DNA of 64,000 nt, taken from the NCBI RefSeq assembly GCF_016125575.1, contig NZ_WGLM01000004.1:250501-314500 (forward strand). The letters run 5' to 3'. Position numbers and translations under genes: made by a program. Under the pieces are notes generated by a model. The model was not told the DNA's origin, searched no databases, and worked only from the letters and a program-made list of their open reading frames with translations. The DNA comes from Limimaricola sp. (GTDB lineage: Bacteria; Pseudomonadota; Alphaproteobacteria; Rhodobacterales; Rhodobacteraceae). This document shows, in pieces, positions 53,180 to 63,171 of the stretch. The number at the start of each line of letters is the position of its first letter. Position 1 is the first letter of the stretch.

Positions 53180-55053
53180 CCCGCCCGTGCCCGGTCCAGC
53201 CGGCGGATATTGGCGACGATCAGCATCAGTGCGGCAGGCGTCATGCCTTCTATCGCACTTGCCTCTGCCACGGTCCGCGGCCGCAGGCGCGCAAGTTTCT
53301 GCTTCAGCTCATGCGACAACCCATCGATCGCGTCGATATCCAGCTCGGCCGGCAGAACGGTTTGTTCATCCCGGCGCAGCGCTGCGATATCCTTGTCCTG
53401 ACGGGCGATGTAATAGGCATAAAGCGCATCACGTTTGACCTGTTTCTTCAGGGCCGCGGGGTCCGCCGCGAATTCCGGGGTAAGCTGACCAAGCTGATCG
53501 AAATCGAAATCGGCCAGGGCCAGCGCCTCGAGCGCCGTCCGCGCGGCGCCATCGGGCGATAGATTGGCGCCGGTGCCAGCAATCTCGCGCGCTGAAAGCG
53601 TCACGCCGCCAAGACGTGCGGACAGATCCGCCAAGGCATCACGTTTGCTTTCGAAGGCCAGCCAACGCATCTCTGAAACACAACCAACGGCGCGCCCAAA
53701 CTCTGTCAACCGCTGGTCGGCGTTGTCCGCACGTAGCGACAGCCGGAACTCTGCCCGTGATGTGAACATGCGGTAAGGCTCTGTCACCCCTCGCGAAATC
53801 AGGTCGTCGATCATCACCCCAATATAGGATGTCGTGCGACTGAACCGCACATCCTCGTCATGCTTGGCCATTCTGGCTGCATTAATACCCGCGACGAGGC
53901 CTTGTGCCGCAGCTTCTTCATAACCGGTCGTTCCATTGATCTGCCCCGCAAGGAAAAGGCCGGGCACTGCCTCAAGCTCCAGCGTGGGGCGAAGCGCTCG
54001 TGGATCGACATAGTCGTATTCAATGGCGTAGCCCGGCTGCAGGATCTCGGCCCGTTCCAGCCCGCGGATCGAATGGACATAGTCGACCTGTACGTCCTCG
54101 GGCAAGGATGTCGAAATGCCGTTCGGATAAACGACGCCCGATTCGATGCCTTCCGGTTCAAGGAATATCTGGTGCGAGGCTTTCTCGGCAAATCGGACGA
54201 CTTTGTCCTCGATGGACGGGCAGTATCTCGGGCCAACGCCCTCGATATGACCGCCGTACATCGCCGAGCGCCCCAGATTGGCCCGGATGATATCGTGCGT
54301 TTTCTCGTTCGTCTCGGTGATCCCGCAAGCAACCTGAGGCGAGCTCAAGCGGGTTGTCAGAAATGAGAAAAACGTCGGGTCGTCATCGCCCGGCTGCGTA
54401 CCGACGACATCCCAGTCAATGCTCTGGCGCGCCAGGCGCGGTGGCGTGCCGGTTTTCAGGCGCCCCAATGGCAGCCCGAAACTGTCCAGTCGCTCGGCCA
54501 TCCTGACAGAGGGCTGATCGCCCATCCTGCCCCCCGGCCGCGACTTGTCGCCGATATGAATGACTCCGCGCAGAAATGTTCCCGTCGTCAGAACAACGGC
54601 CCTTGATGTCAGCACCGTGCCCTCGGCCATCATCACGCCGACGACACGCGGCCCGTCCATGACAAGATCAACGGCCTCACCCTCAATCACCGTCAGCCCG
54701 GGCATAGCCGCCATTTCCGCCTGCATCGCAGCACTATACAGCGCTCTGTCCGCCTGCGCGCGCGGCCCCTGCACCGCCGGCCCCTTCTTTCGGTTAAGAA
54801 GGCGAAATTGAATGCCGGCACAGTCGGCCACGCGCCCCATCACACCATCCAGCGCGTCGATCTCACGCACAAGGTGTCCCTTCCCCAAGCCGCCAATCGC
54901 CGGATTGCACGACATCACGCCAATTCCTGCCCGCTTCAATGTGACCAGCCCAGTGCGCGCGCCCATCCGGGCCGCGGCATGCGCGGCCTCGGCGCCGGCA
55001 TGGCCACCACCGATCACGATCACATCAAAGGCATCATGTTTCACGTGAAACAC
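53176..55053 (-). CDS. mnmG: tRNA uridine 5-carboxymethylaminomethyl modification enzyme MnmG (GidA)
   Basis: This protein of about 625 residues is a FAD enzyme that works with MnmE on wobble U34. [24 protein letters not shown] is the FAD-binding start; [25 protein letters not shown] and [22 protein letters not shown] are family marks. The first codon is GTG 55053, but GAGGA abuts it; GTG 55044 (codon 4) has GAGGA at 9 nt and may be the true start. The first codons (MFHVKH) are read from a parS site. It lies 3 nt after mnmE. Confidence 0.95.
   Translation of the reverse strand: MFHVKHDAFDVIVIGGGHAGAEAAHAAARMGARTGLVTLKRAGIGVMSCNPAIGGLGKGHLVREIDALDGVMGRVADCAGIQFRLLNRKKGPAVQGPRAQADRALYSAAMQAEMAAMPGLTVIEGEAVDLVMDGPRVVGVMMAEGTVLTSRAVVLTTGTFLRGVIHIGDKSRPGGRMGDQPSVRMAERLDSFGLPLGRLKTGTPPRLARQSIDWDVVGTQPGDDDPTFFSFLTTRLSSPQVACGITETNEKTHDIIRANLGRSAMYGGHIEGVGPRYCPSIEDKVVRFAEKASHQIFLEPEGIESGVVYPNGISTSLPEDVQVDYVHSIRGLERAEILQPGYAIEYDYVDPRALRPTLELEAVPGLFLAGQINGTTGYEEAAAQGLVAGINAARMAKHDEDVRFSRTTSYIGVMIDDLISRGVTEPYRMFTSRAEFRLSLRADNADQRLTEFGRAVGCVSEMRWLAFESKRDALADLSARLGGVTLSAREIAGTGANLSPDGAARTALEALALADFDFDQLGQLTPEFAADPAALKKQVKRDALYAYYIARQDKDIAALRRDEQTVLPAELDIDAIDGLSHELKQKLARLRPRTVAEASAIEGMTPAALMLIVANIRRLDRARAG
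55037..55052. other. parS site at the start of mnmG
   Basis: Perfect TGTTTCACGTGAAACA palindrome overlapping the first codons (FHVKH) of mnmG, about 3.2 kb from the candidate origin. Confidence 0.95.
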
Positions 55054-55056
55054 TCC

Positions 55057-56334
55057 TCACTTGCCGATGCAGAAGCTGGCAAAAATCTCATCCAGAACCT
55101 GCTCCACATCTACGCGCCCAATCAACGAGTCAACAGCCCTGATTGCGCCACGAATCTCTTCAGCAGCCAGATCAGCAGCATCCGGCCGCCGGACAAGCTC
55201 CAACGCCGCGCGAAGTCGAACAATCGCCCGCTCCAGCGCGTCGCGATGCCGCTCCCGCATCGCCACACCCATCACGGCAACCCTTCCGCGCAACGTGGCT
55301 GACACCTGTGCGACCAGCGCGTCAACACCTTCACCCGTCAAACCCGACACGCCGGGGCCCTCGCCCAGATGAAGATCGGCCTTGGCCCGCAGCACAATGT
55401 CCTCCTCCTGCGGTGCAAAGGCCGGCCCGTCGCCCGGAGGGGTCAGGAAGATCCGCAGGTCTGCCGCTTCGGCACGCGCCCGGCCACGGGCAATCCCGAT
55501 CCCCTCGACCACATCCTCCGCTTCCCGCATTCCGGCCGTGTCCAGCATCGTAACCGGCAGGCCATCAAGGTCTAGCCGCACCTCGATGACATCCCGCGTC
55601 GTGCCCGCGAATTCCGAGGTAATTGCTGCATCCCTACCTGCTAACCTATTGAGAAGAGACGATTTTCCAACATTTGGTGGCCCTACGATCGCCACCTCGA
55701 ACCCGCTGCGCAGCCTTTCTGCAACCGCCACACCGGTTGCTTCAGCCTGAATTTCGTCCATCAGTCCGACAATCAGCTCCGTCACCTCCGGCGCCACGTC
55801 GACCGGAACATCTTCATCCGCAAAATCGATCGTCGCCTCGATCAGCGCCGCGGCTCGGATCAACCGCTTGCGCCAGTCTTCGGCGCGTGCACCCAAGGCA
55901 CCGGAGAAAACCCGCAACGCCATCCGACGCTGCGCTTCGGTCTCTGCATCAACCAGGGCCGCCAGCCCCTCTACCTGCGCCAGGTCCAGCCGCCCGTTTT
56001 CCATGGCGCGACGGGTAAACTCGCCCGCCTCTGCTTGGCGGAATCCCTCGATGCGCCCCAGTTCCTTCAAGATTGCGGCAACCACGGCACTGCTGCCGTG
56101 CAGGTGCAACTCCACCACATCTTCGCCGGTAAAACTGTGCCCCCTGTCGAACCGCAGAACAAGCGCCTCGTCCAGGACCTCTCCCGAAGCGCCGTGTAGC
56201 CGCCGCAGCCCACGCGCGGCCGGAACGCCGCGCATCATTTCCTGCAGCCCGGTCAACGCACGCGGTCCGGAAATCCGGATTACAGCAAGCCCGGCCCGGC
56301 CCGGTGCCGTCGCAACTGCAAAGATCGTATCCAT
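55057..56334 (-). CDS. mnmE: tRNA modification GTPase MnmE (TrmE)
   Basis: This 425-residue GTPase partners with MnmG in U34 modification. It starts [24 protein letters not shown] (folate-type N-domain), has G1 [21 protein letters not shown], the GTTRDVIE loop and [13 protein letters not shown], and ends in FASFCIGK with the conserved Cys. Start 29 nt after rho, so it is probably co-transcribed. Confidence 0.97.
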   Translation of the reverse strand: MDTIFAVATAPGRAGLAVIRISGPRALTGLQEMMRGVPAARGLRRLHGASGEVLDEALVLRFDRGHSFTGEDVVELHLHGSSAVVAAILKELGRIEGFRQAEAGEFTRRAMENGRLDLAQVEGLAALVDAETEAQRRMALRVFSGALGARAEDWRKRLIRAAALIEATIDFADEDVPVDVAPEVTELIVGLMDEIQAEATGVAVAERLRSGFEVAIVGPPNVGKSSLLNRLAGRDAAITSEFAGTTRDVIEVRLDLDGLPVTMLDTAGMREAEDVVEGIGIARGRARAEAADLRIFLTPPGDGPAFAPQEEDIVLRAKADLHLGEGPGVSGLTGEGVDALVAQVSATLRGRVAVMGVAMRERHRDALERAIVRLRAALELVRRPDAADLAAEEIRGAIRAVDSLIGRVDVEQVLDEIFASFCIGK

Positions 56335-56362
56335 GCCCCGGCCTCCACGGCCACGCAGGCCG

Positions 56363-57637
56363 TCAGGTGTTCATTGAATCGAAGAAATCGGAATTCGTCT
56401 TTGTCTGCTTCAGCTTCGAAATCAGGAACTCGATCGCGTCCGTCGTCCCCATCGGGTTCAGGATCCGCCGCAGCACAAAGGTTTTCTGCAGGTCCACCTT
56501 GTCGACCAGCAGGTCTTCCTTCCGGGTACCGGACTTCAGAATGTCCATCGCCGGGAACACGCGCTTGTCGGCAACCTTGCGGTCCAGCACGATCTCGCTG
56601 TTACCAGTGCCCTTGAATTCTTCGAAGATCACCTCGTCCATCCGGCTGCCGGTATCGATCAGCGCCGTGGCGATGATCGTCAGGCTACCGCCTTCCTCGA
56701 TGTTCCGCGCCGCACCAAAGAACCGTTTCGGCCGCTGCAACGCGTTGGCATCCACACCGCCGGTCAGCACCTTGCCCGAGGACGGAACGACGGTGTTGAA
56801 GGCACGGCCCAGGCGCGTGATCGAATCCAGCAGGATCACCACGTCACGCTTGTGCTCGACCAGCCGCTTCGCCTTCTCGATCACCATCTCCGCCACCGCC
56901 ACGTGGCGCGAGGCCGGCTCGTCAAAGGTCGAGGACACAACCTCGCCCTTGACCGAGCGTTGCATGTCCGTCACCTCCTCCGGCCGCTCGTCGATCAGCA
57001 GCACGATCAGGTAACATTCAGGGTGATTGGTCGCGATCGAATGCGCGATGTTCTGCAGCAGCACCGTTTTACCGGTGCGCGGCGGCGCCACGATCAATCC
57101 GCGCTGGCCCTTGCCGATCGGCGCGACCAGATCGATGATCCGGGCTGACCGGTCCTTGATCGTCGGATCGTCCTCGATCTCCATCTTCAGACGTTCATCG
57201 GGGTAAAGCGGCGTCAGGTTGTCGAAGGCCACCTTGTGCCGGGCGCGGTCCGGATCCTCGAAATTGATCCGCTCCACGCTCATCAGCGCGAAATAGCGTT
57301 CGTTCTCGTTGGGCTCCTGAATGACACCTTCCACCGTATCGCCCGTGCGCAACGAGAATTGGCGGATCATCTCGGGGCTGACATAAATATCATCCGGACC
57401 GGGCAGGTAGTTGGCCTCGGGCGAACGCAGGAAGCCAAAACCATCCTGCAGCACTTCCAGCACACCATCGCCGCCGCTGACCCATTCCTCGTCAGCCCGC
57501 TCCTTGAGGATGGCGAACATCATGTCGCCCTTCCGCATGGTCGAGGCGTTCTCGATCTCCAGCTCCTCGGCCATGGCAAGCAGGTCCTTCGGGCTCTTGG
57601 CCTTCAGGTCGGCAAGGTTCAAACGGTGTTCTGTCAT
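56363..57637 (-). CDS. rho: Transcription termination factor Rho
   Basis: This 424-residue hexameric RNA helicase has the N-terminal Rho domain ([30 protein letters not shown]), the cold-shock-like RNA-binding part ([16 protein letters not shown]) and the ATPase domain with [33 protein letters not shown] is also clear. Several convergent gene pairs here lack intrinsic terminators and would depend on Rho or on read-through. Confidence 0.98.
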   Translation of the reverse strand: MTEHRLNLADLKAKSPKDLLAMAEELEIENASTMRKGDMMFAILKERADEEWVSGGDGVLEVLQDGFGFLRSPEANYLPGPDDIYVSPEMIRQFSLRTGDTVEGVIQEPNENERYFALMSVERINFEDPDRARHKVAFDNLTPLYPDERLKMEIEDDPTIKDRSARIIDLVAPIGKGQRGLIVAPPRTGKTVLLQNIAHSIATNHPECYLIVLLIDERPEEVTDMQRSVKGEVVSSTFDEPASRHVAVAEMVIEKAKRLVEHKRDVVILLDSITRLGRAFNTVVPSSGKVLTGGVDANALQRPKRFFGAARNIEEGGSLTIIATALIDTGSRMDEVIFEEFKGTGNSEIVLDRKVADKRVFPAMDILKSGTRKEDLLVDKVDLQKTFVLRRILNPMGTTDAIEFLISKLKQTKTNSDFFDSMNT

Positions 57638-57713
57638 GATGTTCCAAACGGCCCCGCTGGGCGCGCAATCCTGTCATAGCTGGAGAATGTCGTTCCGGAC
57701 GGAAGACGACCGT

Positions 57714-57742
57714 CACCTAAGGGCAAGACGTGTCCAAGTCAA
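57714..57742 (-). promoter_or_regulatory. Promoter of the rho-mnmE-mnmG-rsmG-parA-parB transcript
   Basis: On the minus strand TTGACT (57742-57737) and TAGGTG (57719-57714) are separated by 17 nt. The leader to rho would be about 70 nt. Confidence 0.45.
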
Positions 57743-57749
57743 CTGAAGC

Positions 57750-58211
57750 CTAGAACGGCTTCACGATCACCGAAACGACGATCACGATCAGCAGCAACGT
57801 CGGAACCTCGTTCATCATCCGGTACTTTCGGCCGGTCCGTGTGTTTGTCCCGGCGACAAACTCCTTGCGTCGCGCGCCAAGCCACATGTGGAACCACGTC
57901 ATGCCAAGGACAGACGCCGCCTTGGCCCAGGGCCAGGCCGATGTCCAGTCCACCACGCCCGGTGTCAGAACTAGGATCAGGCCAAAAATCCAGGCCGCTA
58001 TCATTGCAGGGTTCATGATCGCTTTCAGCAGCAGCCGCTCCTGGTGCTGGAACAGCAGGTCCATGTCGCTTCCCCGCGTCACGCCCGCCTTCTGCAAACC
58101 TTCCACGTGATAGACATAAAGCCGTGGCAGGTAGAACAATCCCGCCATCCACGCGATGACCGAGATCACATGCGCCGCCTTGATCCAAAGATAAATGCTG
58201 ACCAGAGACAT
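57750..58211 (-). CDS. hemJ: Protoporphyrinogen IX oxidase HemJ
   Basis: This 153-residue membrane protein (four predicted helices) belongs to the HemJ family that oxidises protoporphyrinogen IX. IYLWIKAAHVISVIAWMAGLFYLPRLYVYH, near residues 5-35, holds conserved histidines; KAIMNPAMIAAWIFGLIL and WFHMWLGARRKEF follow. ATG 58211 has AAGGGAACCC upstream. It lies between rho and the candidate origin and is read away from it. hemE, often next to the alphaproteobacterial origin, is not here. Confidence 0.92.
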   Translation of the reverse strand: MSLVSIYLWIKAAHVISVIAWMAGLFYLPRLYVYHVEGLQKAGVTRGSDMDLLFQHQERLLLKAIMNPAMIAAWIFGLILVLTPGVVDWTSAWPWAKAASVLGMTWFHMWLGARRKEFVAGTNTRTGRKYRMMNEVPTLLLIVIVVSVIVKPF

Positions 58212-58284
58212 GGGTTCCCTTCCCTGCTTCCTTGCCCCTTTCAATACAATTAAGAAGATAAAGGAAATGATGATTTTGTTGTGT

Positions 58285-58293
58285 CGTGGATAA
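58285..58293 (-). other. DnaA box-like sequence
   Basis: CGTGGATAA on the plus strand, i.e. TTATCCACG on the minus strand, 8 of 9 bases of the TTATCCACA consensus; it borders the AT-rich block. Confidence 0.5.
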
Positions 58294-58354
58294 CCTCAAC
58301 CCAGAGAGTCCCCCACAGGGTTTTCCCCAGCCTGAGACCAGCGGGAACGAATCG

Positions 58355-58383
58355 GTGACATTCAAACCGGCAATTTTTATGAA
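58355..58383 (+). promoter_or_regulatory. Possible promoter inside the candidate origin
   Basis: GTGACA (58355-58360) and TATGAA (58378-58383) are separated by 17 nt, directed toward maf. It could drive maf-aroE-coaE-dnaQ or an origin-activating transcript. Confidence 0.35.
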
Positions 58384-58605
58384 TGAAATCAGACAGCTAG
58401 GCAAAGAATTTCAGAGGCCCTACGCACTATGCCCACTTGACAGGCGCAGAGTGCCCGCGCGATCCACACCCTTGATTTGTCCTTTTCCCTTGGGGATAGC
58501 CGCCCCCGCGATGCACCGGTCCCGGCTCCTTCTTGCACCCCGGTTCGCGATGTCACTGTTGTTCACCGTTCTCTCCCTAAACTGCCCCGTCACCTGACCA
58601 CTGGT

Positions 58606-58614
58606 TTGTCCACA
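58606..58614 (+). other. DnaA box-like sequence overlapping the maf start
   Basis: TTGTCCACA, 8 of 9 bases of the consensus; its last base is the first base of the maf ATG. Confidence 0.4.
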
Positions 58615-59213
58615 TGCCCGATCCGCTCATCCTCGCTTCCGGCTCCACGATCCGGGCCCGGCTTCTGCGCGATGCCGGCGTCGCGTTCGATGTCCGCCCC
58701 GTCGCCGTTGATGAAGAGGCGATGCGCGCCGCCCTTACCCAGGAACGCGCGACGCCACGCGACATCGCCGATGCATTGGCCGAGATGAAGGCACTTCGCG
58801 CTGCTGGTCGCGCGCCCGGTTCCCTCGTCCTTGGATGCGACCAGATCCTCGCAATAGGGACCGAGGTTTTTGGAAAGGCCGCCGACCGTGACGAAGCCCA
58901 CGCGCAGTTGATGCGCCTGCAGGGCCGCACGCATCAACTCTTGTCGGCCGCGGTTCTTGTCGAGAATGGTCGCCCGGTTTGGCGGAAGGTGGGCGTCGCC
59001 CGTTTGACCATGCACGCCCTTATAGCCGCGGAAATCGATGCTTACCTTGACCGCGCCTGGCCCGAGGTTGCGCCTTGCGTTGGCTGTTATCAGGTCGAAG
59101 CGCTTGGCGTGCGGCTCTTTGCCCACATCGACGGAGACTATTTCTCGATTCTCGGTCTCCCGCTTGTCGACCTCTTGTCATATCTGCGCCTGCGCGGTTC
59201 ATTGCCTGCATGA
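58614..59213 (+). CDS. maf: Maf-family nucleotide pyrophosphatase
   Basis: This 199-residue protein hydrolyses non-canonical or modified nucleoside triphosphates. LILASGSTIRARLLRDAGV is the Maf loop, LVLGCDQILAI the catalytic Asp region (a Q where dTTP/UTP pyrophosphatases often have T), and VGCYQVEALGVRLF the C-terminal motif. This pattern points to the YceF branch that acts on m7GTP, which is inferred. First gene right of the candidate origin; its stop overlaps aroE by 4 nt. Confidence 0.9.
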   Translation: MPDPLILASGSTIRARLLRDAGVAFDVRPVAVDEEAMRAALTQERATPRDIADALAEMKALRAAGRAPGSLVLGCDQILAIGTEVFGKAADRDEAHAQLMRLQGRTHQLLSAAVLVENGRPVWRKVGVARLTMHALIAAEIDAYLDRAWPEVAPCVGCYQVEALGVRLFAHIDGDYFSILGLPLVDLLSYLRLRGSLPA

Positions 59214-60043
59214 GCGAAACCATCATTCCCATCGCCGGTGTCATCGGCTCGCCGATCGGGCATTCGCGCTCGCCGAAGCTGCACCGGCACTGGCTCAAGG
59301 TCTATGGGCTCGCAGGCGAATACATCCCCCTGCATGTCGAGCCCGATGATCTGGCACAGGTGATTCACGCCTTGCCAAAGATGGGGTTTGTCGGGGTCAA
59401 CATCACCATTCCTCACAAGATTGCCGTGCTCAATCTCGCCGATCTTGTGACCGACCGGGCGACGCTGATCGGCGCGGCCAACACCCTGATCTTCCGAAAA
59501 GACGGCAAGATCCACGCCGACAACACCGATGGCTACGGCTTCATCGCCAACCTGCGGCAGGAGGCACCCGACTGGGATCCGGCGGCAGGCCCGGCGGCCG
59601 TGCTGGGGGCTGGCGGTGCCGCGCGGGCTGTTATCGCCTCGCTTCTTGAATCCGGGGTGCCCGAGATCCTTTTGGCCAACCGCACCCGCCCAAAGGCCGA
59701 CGCGCTGCGCGCCGAATTCGGCACCCGCCTGCGGGTGGTCGACTGGGTGCAGGCCGGCAATATGCTCGAAGAAGCCACGACCGTGGTGAACACCACCTCT
59801 CTCGGCATGGTGGGCGGGGCCGAGTTCCGCGTGCCGCTCGATGGCCTGCGCCCCGGCACCGTTGTGACCGATCTCGTCTACAATCCCCTGCGCACCCACT
59901 TCCTGGCGGAGGCCGAGGCGGCGGGATGCGTCACCGTTGATGGTCTGGGTATGTTGCTACATCAGGCCGTACCGGCATTTGAACGCTGGTTTGGTATCCG
60001 TCCCGAGGTAACGCCTGAACTGCGCGCCGCGGCCCTTGCATGA
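59210..60043 (+). CDS. aroE: Shikimate dehydrogenase
   Basis: This 277-residue NADP enzyme reduces 3-dehydroshikimate. The substrate motif [27 protein letters not shown] with the catalytic Lys, NTDGYGF and the dinucleotide loop [16 protein letters not shown] are visible. The ATG 59210 overlaps the maf stop (ATGA); the longer in-frame reading from 59075 lies in maf. Its end overlaps coaE by 4 nt. Confidence 0.97.
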   Translation: MSETIIPIAGVIGSPIGHSRSPKLHRHWLKVYGLAGEYIPLHVEPDDLAQVIHALPKMGFVGVNITIPHKIAVLNLADLVTDRATLIGAANTLIFRKDGKIHADNTDGYGFIANLRQEAPDWDPAAGPAAVLGAGGAARAVIASLLESGVPEILLANRTRPKADALRAEFGTRLRVVDWVQAGNMLEEATTVVNTTSLGMVGGAEFRVPLDGLRPGTVVTDLVYNPLRTHFLAEAEAAGCVTVDGLGMLLHQAVPAFERWFGIRPEVTPELRAAALA

Positions 60044-60633
60044 CTTACAAGCTCGGCTTGACCGGTTCGATCGGGATGGGCAAAACGACGACCGCGCAGA
60101 TGTTGCGCGATCATGGCGTGCCCGTCTGGGATGCCGATGCCGCCGTTGCCCGGCTTTACGCGCCCGGCGGCGCCGCGGTGGGTCCGCTGGGCGCGACCTT
60201 CCCCCAAGCCATCGAACAGGGTGCCGTCTCGCGTGACCGGCTGAAACGGATCGTGGCCGCAGATCCTTCCGCCCTGTCGCGGATCGAAGCCATCGTTCAC
60301 CCCCTCGTTTCCAAGGATCGCGCCGCATTCCTCGCTTCCACCACGGCCAAGATCGTCGTCTTCGACATCCCGCTTCTGTTTGAGACCGGCGCCGACAAAT
60401 GGCTCGATTCCGTTCTTGTCGTCACTGCCCCCGCCGAGGTGCAGCGCGCCCGCGTCCTTGCCCGCCCCGGTATGACCGAGGACCAATTCGAGATGCTGCT
60501 GGCTCGCCAGATGCCCGATGCGCAAAAGCGCGCCCGCGCCGATCACATCATTGAAACCACCACCCTCGACAGTGCCGCCGCGGCGGTCCAGACTCTTCTG
60601 GACCGGATCAGGGCGGATTTGAAACATGCGTGA
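60040..60633 (+). CDS. coaE: Dephospho-CoA kinase
   Basis: This 197-residue kinase makes coenzyme A from dephospho-CoA. The P-loop is [17 protein letters not shown] at residues 6-22, with [12 protein letters not shown] and [13 protein letters not shown] following. Coupled by 4-nt overlap to aroE and 8-nt overlap to dnaQ. Confidence 0.96.
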   Translation: MTYKLGLTGSIGMGKTTTAQMLRDHGVPVWDADAAVARLYAPGGAAVGPLGATFPQAIEQGAVSRDRLKRIVAADPSALSRIEAIVHPLVSKDRAAFLASTTAKIVVFDIPLLFETGADKWLDSVLVVTAPAEVQRARVLARPGMTEDQFEMLLARQMPDAQKRARADHIIETTTLDSAAAAVQTLLDRIRADLKHA

Positions 60634-61318
60634 AATCGTACTCGATACCGAAACCACCGGGTTCGAGCCTGACGAAGGCGACCGCATCGTCGAGATTGGC
60701 GCTGTCGAGCTTGTGGGTCACGTGCCCACCGGCCGGACTTATCACCAATACATCAATCCGCAGCGCGCCATGCCGCAGGCCGCTTTCGAAGTGCACGGGC
60801 TGGGCGACGATTTTCTGCGCGACAAGCCGCTCTTTTCGGCCGTTGCGGGCGAATTTCTGGAATTCATCGGCGATGCGCCACTGGTGATCCACAATGCCGC
60901 CTTCGACATGAAGTTCATCAATGCCGAACTGCGCTGGATCGGTCATTCGCCGCTGCCTGCGTCCCGGGCGATCGACACATTGGCCATTGCCCGGCGCAAA
61001 TTTCCGGGCTCGCCGGGCTCGCTTGATGCGCTTTGCCGGCGCTTCGGCATCGACAATTCGTCGCGCACGCTGCACGGCGCGCTTCTCGACAGCCAGATCC
61101 TGGCCGAGGTCTATCTTGAACTGATCGGCGGCCGTCAGCCCGATTTTGGCCTTGCCCCGTCCGAGGCCGCGCAGCCCGGCGACACGCCCTCCGAAGCATG
61201 GCGTCCGCGTCCCCGGCCACGTCCCCTGCGGTCGCGGCTGACCCCCGAAGAGGCCGCCGCGCACGACGCCTTCCTGTCAAAACTGGGCGACGCCCCGCTC
61301 TGGTCGAAGGCTGACTAG
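60626..61318 (+). CDS. dnaQ: DNA polymerase III epsilon subunit (proofreading exonuclease)
   Basis: This 230-residue 3'-5' exonuclease has Exo [14 protein letters not shown], Exo [18 protein letters not shown] and Exo [20 protein letters not shown], followed by a Pro/Arg-rich linker and a short C-terminal tail for polymerase binding. It is the last gene of maf-aroE-coaE-dnaQ. Its TAG shares a CTAG with the secB stop on the other strand. Confidence 0.96.
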   Translation: MREIVLDTETTGFEPDEGDRIVEIGAVELVGHVPTGRTYHQYINPQRAMPQAAFEVHGLGDDFLRDKPLFSAVAGEFLEFIGDAPLVIHNAAFDMKFINAELRWIGHSPLPASRAIDTLAIARRKFPGSPGSLDALCRRFGIDNSSRTLHGALLDSQILAEVYLELIGGRQPDFGLAPSEAAQPGDTPSEAWRPRPRPRPLRSRLTPEEAAAHDAFLSKLGDAPLWSKAD

Positions 61319-61800
61319 TTGGCTTTCGCTTTCTGCTCTTCCATCACCTGCGAGACCTTGGCGCGGTAGATCGAGACATAGTCGATCGTTTCAAGGTTCA
61401 GCGGCGGGAAGCCGCCATCGCGCGTCACGTCGCTGACGATCCGCCGGATGAACGGGAACGACACGCGCGCGCATTCGATCAGAAGGAAGGGCAGCATCTG
61501 TTCATCGGGCACGCCCTCGACGATGAAGACCCCGGCATAGTCCAGCTCGAGAATGAACAGCGGATCACCCGATCCCTTGTTCTTCGAAGTCACGTTCAGC
61601 TTGGTGATCACCTCGAACTGGTTGTCGGCCCCGCGCTTGCGCGCATCGGTGGCCACCTGCACGGTCACTTCCGGCTGAACCTCGCCGGTCACGCCCTTCT
61701 GCGCGAGGATGTTTTCAAACGAGAGGTCGCGGATGTACTGGGCCATCGCGCGGTTCGTGATCTGCTTCTGCTCGGGCGTCGGGGGGGTTGTCTCGGTCAT
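61315..61800 (-). CDS. secB: Protein-export chaperone SecB
   Basis: This 161-residue chaperone keeps preproteins unfolded and hands them to SecA. IRDLSFENILAQKG, LELDYAGVFIVEGVPDEQMLPFLLIECARVSFPFIRRIVSDVTRDGGFPPLNLETIDY is the core. The zinc-tail of SecA (4798-7530) is its partner. A promoter overlaps the end of fxsA. Confidence 0.97.
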   Translation of the reverse strand: MTETTPPTPEQKQITNRAMAQYIRDLSFENILAQKGVTGEVQPEVTVQVATDARKRGADNQFEVITKLNVTSKNKGSGDPLFILELDYAGVFIVEGVPDEQMLPFLLIECARVSFPFIRRIVSDVTRDGGFPPLNLETIDYVSIYRAKVSQVMEEQKAKAN

Positions 61801-61833
61801 GATCGCTGGCTCCGGCTGTATGATCTGGCGCGG

Positions 61834-61862
61834 TTCCTAGCAGGCGCCGCCCGACTGCTCAA
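61834..61862 (-). promoter_or_regulatory. Promoter of secB
   Basis: On the minus strand TTGAGC (61862-61857) and TAGGAA (61839-61834) are separated by 17 nt. The -35 box overlaps the fxsA stop codon. Confidence 0.5.
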
Positions 61863-62353
61863 TGCCTGGTCCACCCCGACGGTGGCTGGCCGGGTCGCCG
61901 CGGGGCCGTCACCTCTTCGTAATCACCCTCGATGACGTTGTCATCGGCGGCCCGGCCCGGCCCATTTGATGATCTGGCTTCGAACCCCTGAGACGTGAAG
62001 GTGCTGACCTTCACATTTTGACGCAGCCAACTGAACAGCGCTTTCCGCAATCCCGGCACCAGCAGGCAGAATCCCAGCGTATCGGTGAAAAACCCCGGCG
62101 TCAGCAGTAGCGCCCCGGCCAGCAGGATCATCGCCCCCTCGGCCAGCGGCGCAGCCGGGTCGTTGAGACTGCGCAGGCTGCCTTGCAATTCCGCGAGCGC
62201 ACGTGCGCCCTGTTGCCGCACCAGAAACGATCCCAGCACCGCCGTACCCAGTACGATGGCCAGCGTCGGCCAAAGTCCGATCGCGCCACCCACAACGATG
62301 AAAAGGGCGATTTCGATCAGCGGAATCGCAAGGAAAATGGTGAAAAGCCACAT
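61859..62353 (-). CDS. fxsA: FxsA-family membrane protein
   Basis: This 164-residue inner-membrane protein has three to four hydrophobic helices: WLFTIFLAIPLIEIALFIVVG, LWPTLAIVLGTAVLGSFLV and GAMILLAGALLLTPGFFTDTLGFCLLVPG. A polar C-terminal tail follows. E. coli FxsA affects phage T7 exclusion by plasmid F; its normal role is unknown. ATG 62353 follows AAAGGAC. It sits between secB and the Tim44-like gene, a conserved alphaproteobacterial arrangement. Confidence 0.9.
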   Translation of the reverse strand: MWLFTIFLAIPLIEIALFIVVGGAIGLWPTLAIVLGTAVLGSFLVRQQGARALAELQGSLRSLNDPAAPLAEGAMILLAGALLLTPGFFTDTLGFCLLVPGLRKALFSWLRQNVKVSTFTSQGFEARSSNGPGRAADDNVIEGDYEEVTAPRRPGQPPSGWTRH

Positions 62354-62401
62354 GGGGCATGTCCTTTCGACGGCTTTCGGCGCGGATCGGCCACGGTGGA
62401 C

Positions 62402-62429
62402 TTGACCCACCCGTTCCCATACATAAGTG
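62402..62429 (+). promoter_or_regulatory. Promoter of the Tim44-like gene
   Basis: TTGACC (62402-62407) and TAAGTG (62424-62429) are separated by 16 nt, about 45 nt before the ATG. Confidence 0.45.
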
Positions 62430-62475
62430 CGGCATCACCGGATCGCCATAATTGAACCAACTCTGAGAGGACAAG

Positions 62476-63138
62476 ATGAATTCGCCCATCCTGCAGCTGC
62501 TGGTTCTGGCCGGGATCGCGGTGTTTCTCATCCTGCGCCTGCGCAGTGTTCTTGGGACAAGGGAAGGTTTCGAAAAACCGCCCGTGTCGCTGCCCGCCGA
62601 AAGTGCGCCGCGCCGTCGCCCCGGTCTTGAGGTGATCGAGGGCGGCCCCGATCGTGACATCACAGATCATGTCCCCGCCGATGGCGACGCCGCCAAGGCC
62701 TTGACCGCGATGAAGCGGATCGACCCGTCCTTCAGCCTGGGCGAGTTTCTTCAAGGCGCGCGCGGCGCCTACGAGATGATCCTGATGGCCTTTCAGAAGG
62801 GTGATCTTTCGCCGGTCCGCGCGTTCATCTCCGATGATGTGGATCAGGCGTTTGAAGCGGTCATCGCCGACCGCGCCCAGAAGGGCCTGACGATCACCGC
62901 CACGTTCGTAGGCATCAGCGATATCGGCGTCCAGTCGGCCGAGTTTGACCGCGCGACCAACGAGGGCGAGATCAGCGTGCGGTTCACTGGCGAAATGACC
63001 TACGTCGTCAAGGACGCCGACGGCCGCGTCGTCGAGGGCAACGCAAATGACATCCGTCGGCAAAAGGATGTCTGGACCTTTGCCCGCACGATGGGCACCA
63101 ACGATCCGAACTGGAAACTTGTCGCTACCGGGGAGTGA
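62476..63138 (+). CDS. timA: Tim44-like domain protein (TimA)
   Basis: This 220-residue protein has an N-terminal membrane anchor (ILQLLVLAGIAVFLILRLRSVLG), a charged linker, and a Tim44-like domain from about residue 75 (MKRIDPSFSLGEFLQGARGAYEMILMAFQKGDLSPVRAFISDDV). Bacterial TimA is the likely ancestor of mitochondrial Tim44 and is anchored on the inner membrane; its bacterial job is not settled. Divergent from fxsA and upstream of mltA. Confidence 0.9.
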   Translation: MNSPILQLLVLAGIAVFLILRLRSVLGTREGFEKPPVSLPAESAPRRRPGLEVIEGGPDRDITDHVPADGDAAKALTAMKRIDPSFSLGEFLQGARGAYEMILMAFQKGDLSPVRAFISDDVDQAFEAVIADRAQKGLTITATFVGISDIGVQSAEFDRATNEGEISVRFTGEMTYVVKDADGRVVEGNANDIRRQKDVWTFARTMGTNDPNWKLVATGE

Positions 63139-63171
63139 CCCCCCACACGTGTCATTCGCGGGGAACGTCCC

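Larger units (their letters stand above)
58212..58613. other. Candidate chromosomal replication origin (oriC), non-coding
   Basis: This 402-bp gap, the longest in the window, lies between hemJ and maf, whose transcripts both point away. It has an AT-rich block at 58240-58282 (about three-quarters A+T by my count in a GC-rich window). DnaA-box-like 9-mers are at 58285-58293 and 58606-58614 (8 of 9 each to TTATCCACA), with weaker 7-of-9 matches at 58321, 58460 and 58491. Gene order matches the Caulobacter origin neighbourhood, and parS/parAB lie close. No open frame of note is seen in it. Confidence 0.6.

Noticed and set aside
58437-58466. A perfect TTGACA in the candidate origin as a strong promoter
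   Set aside because: The bases 17-18 nt downstream (CGATCC/GATCCA) do not resemble a -10 box.
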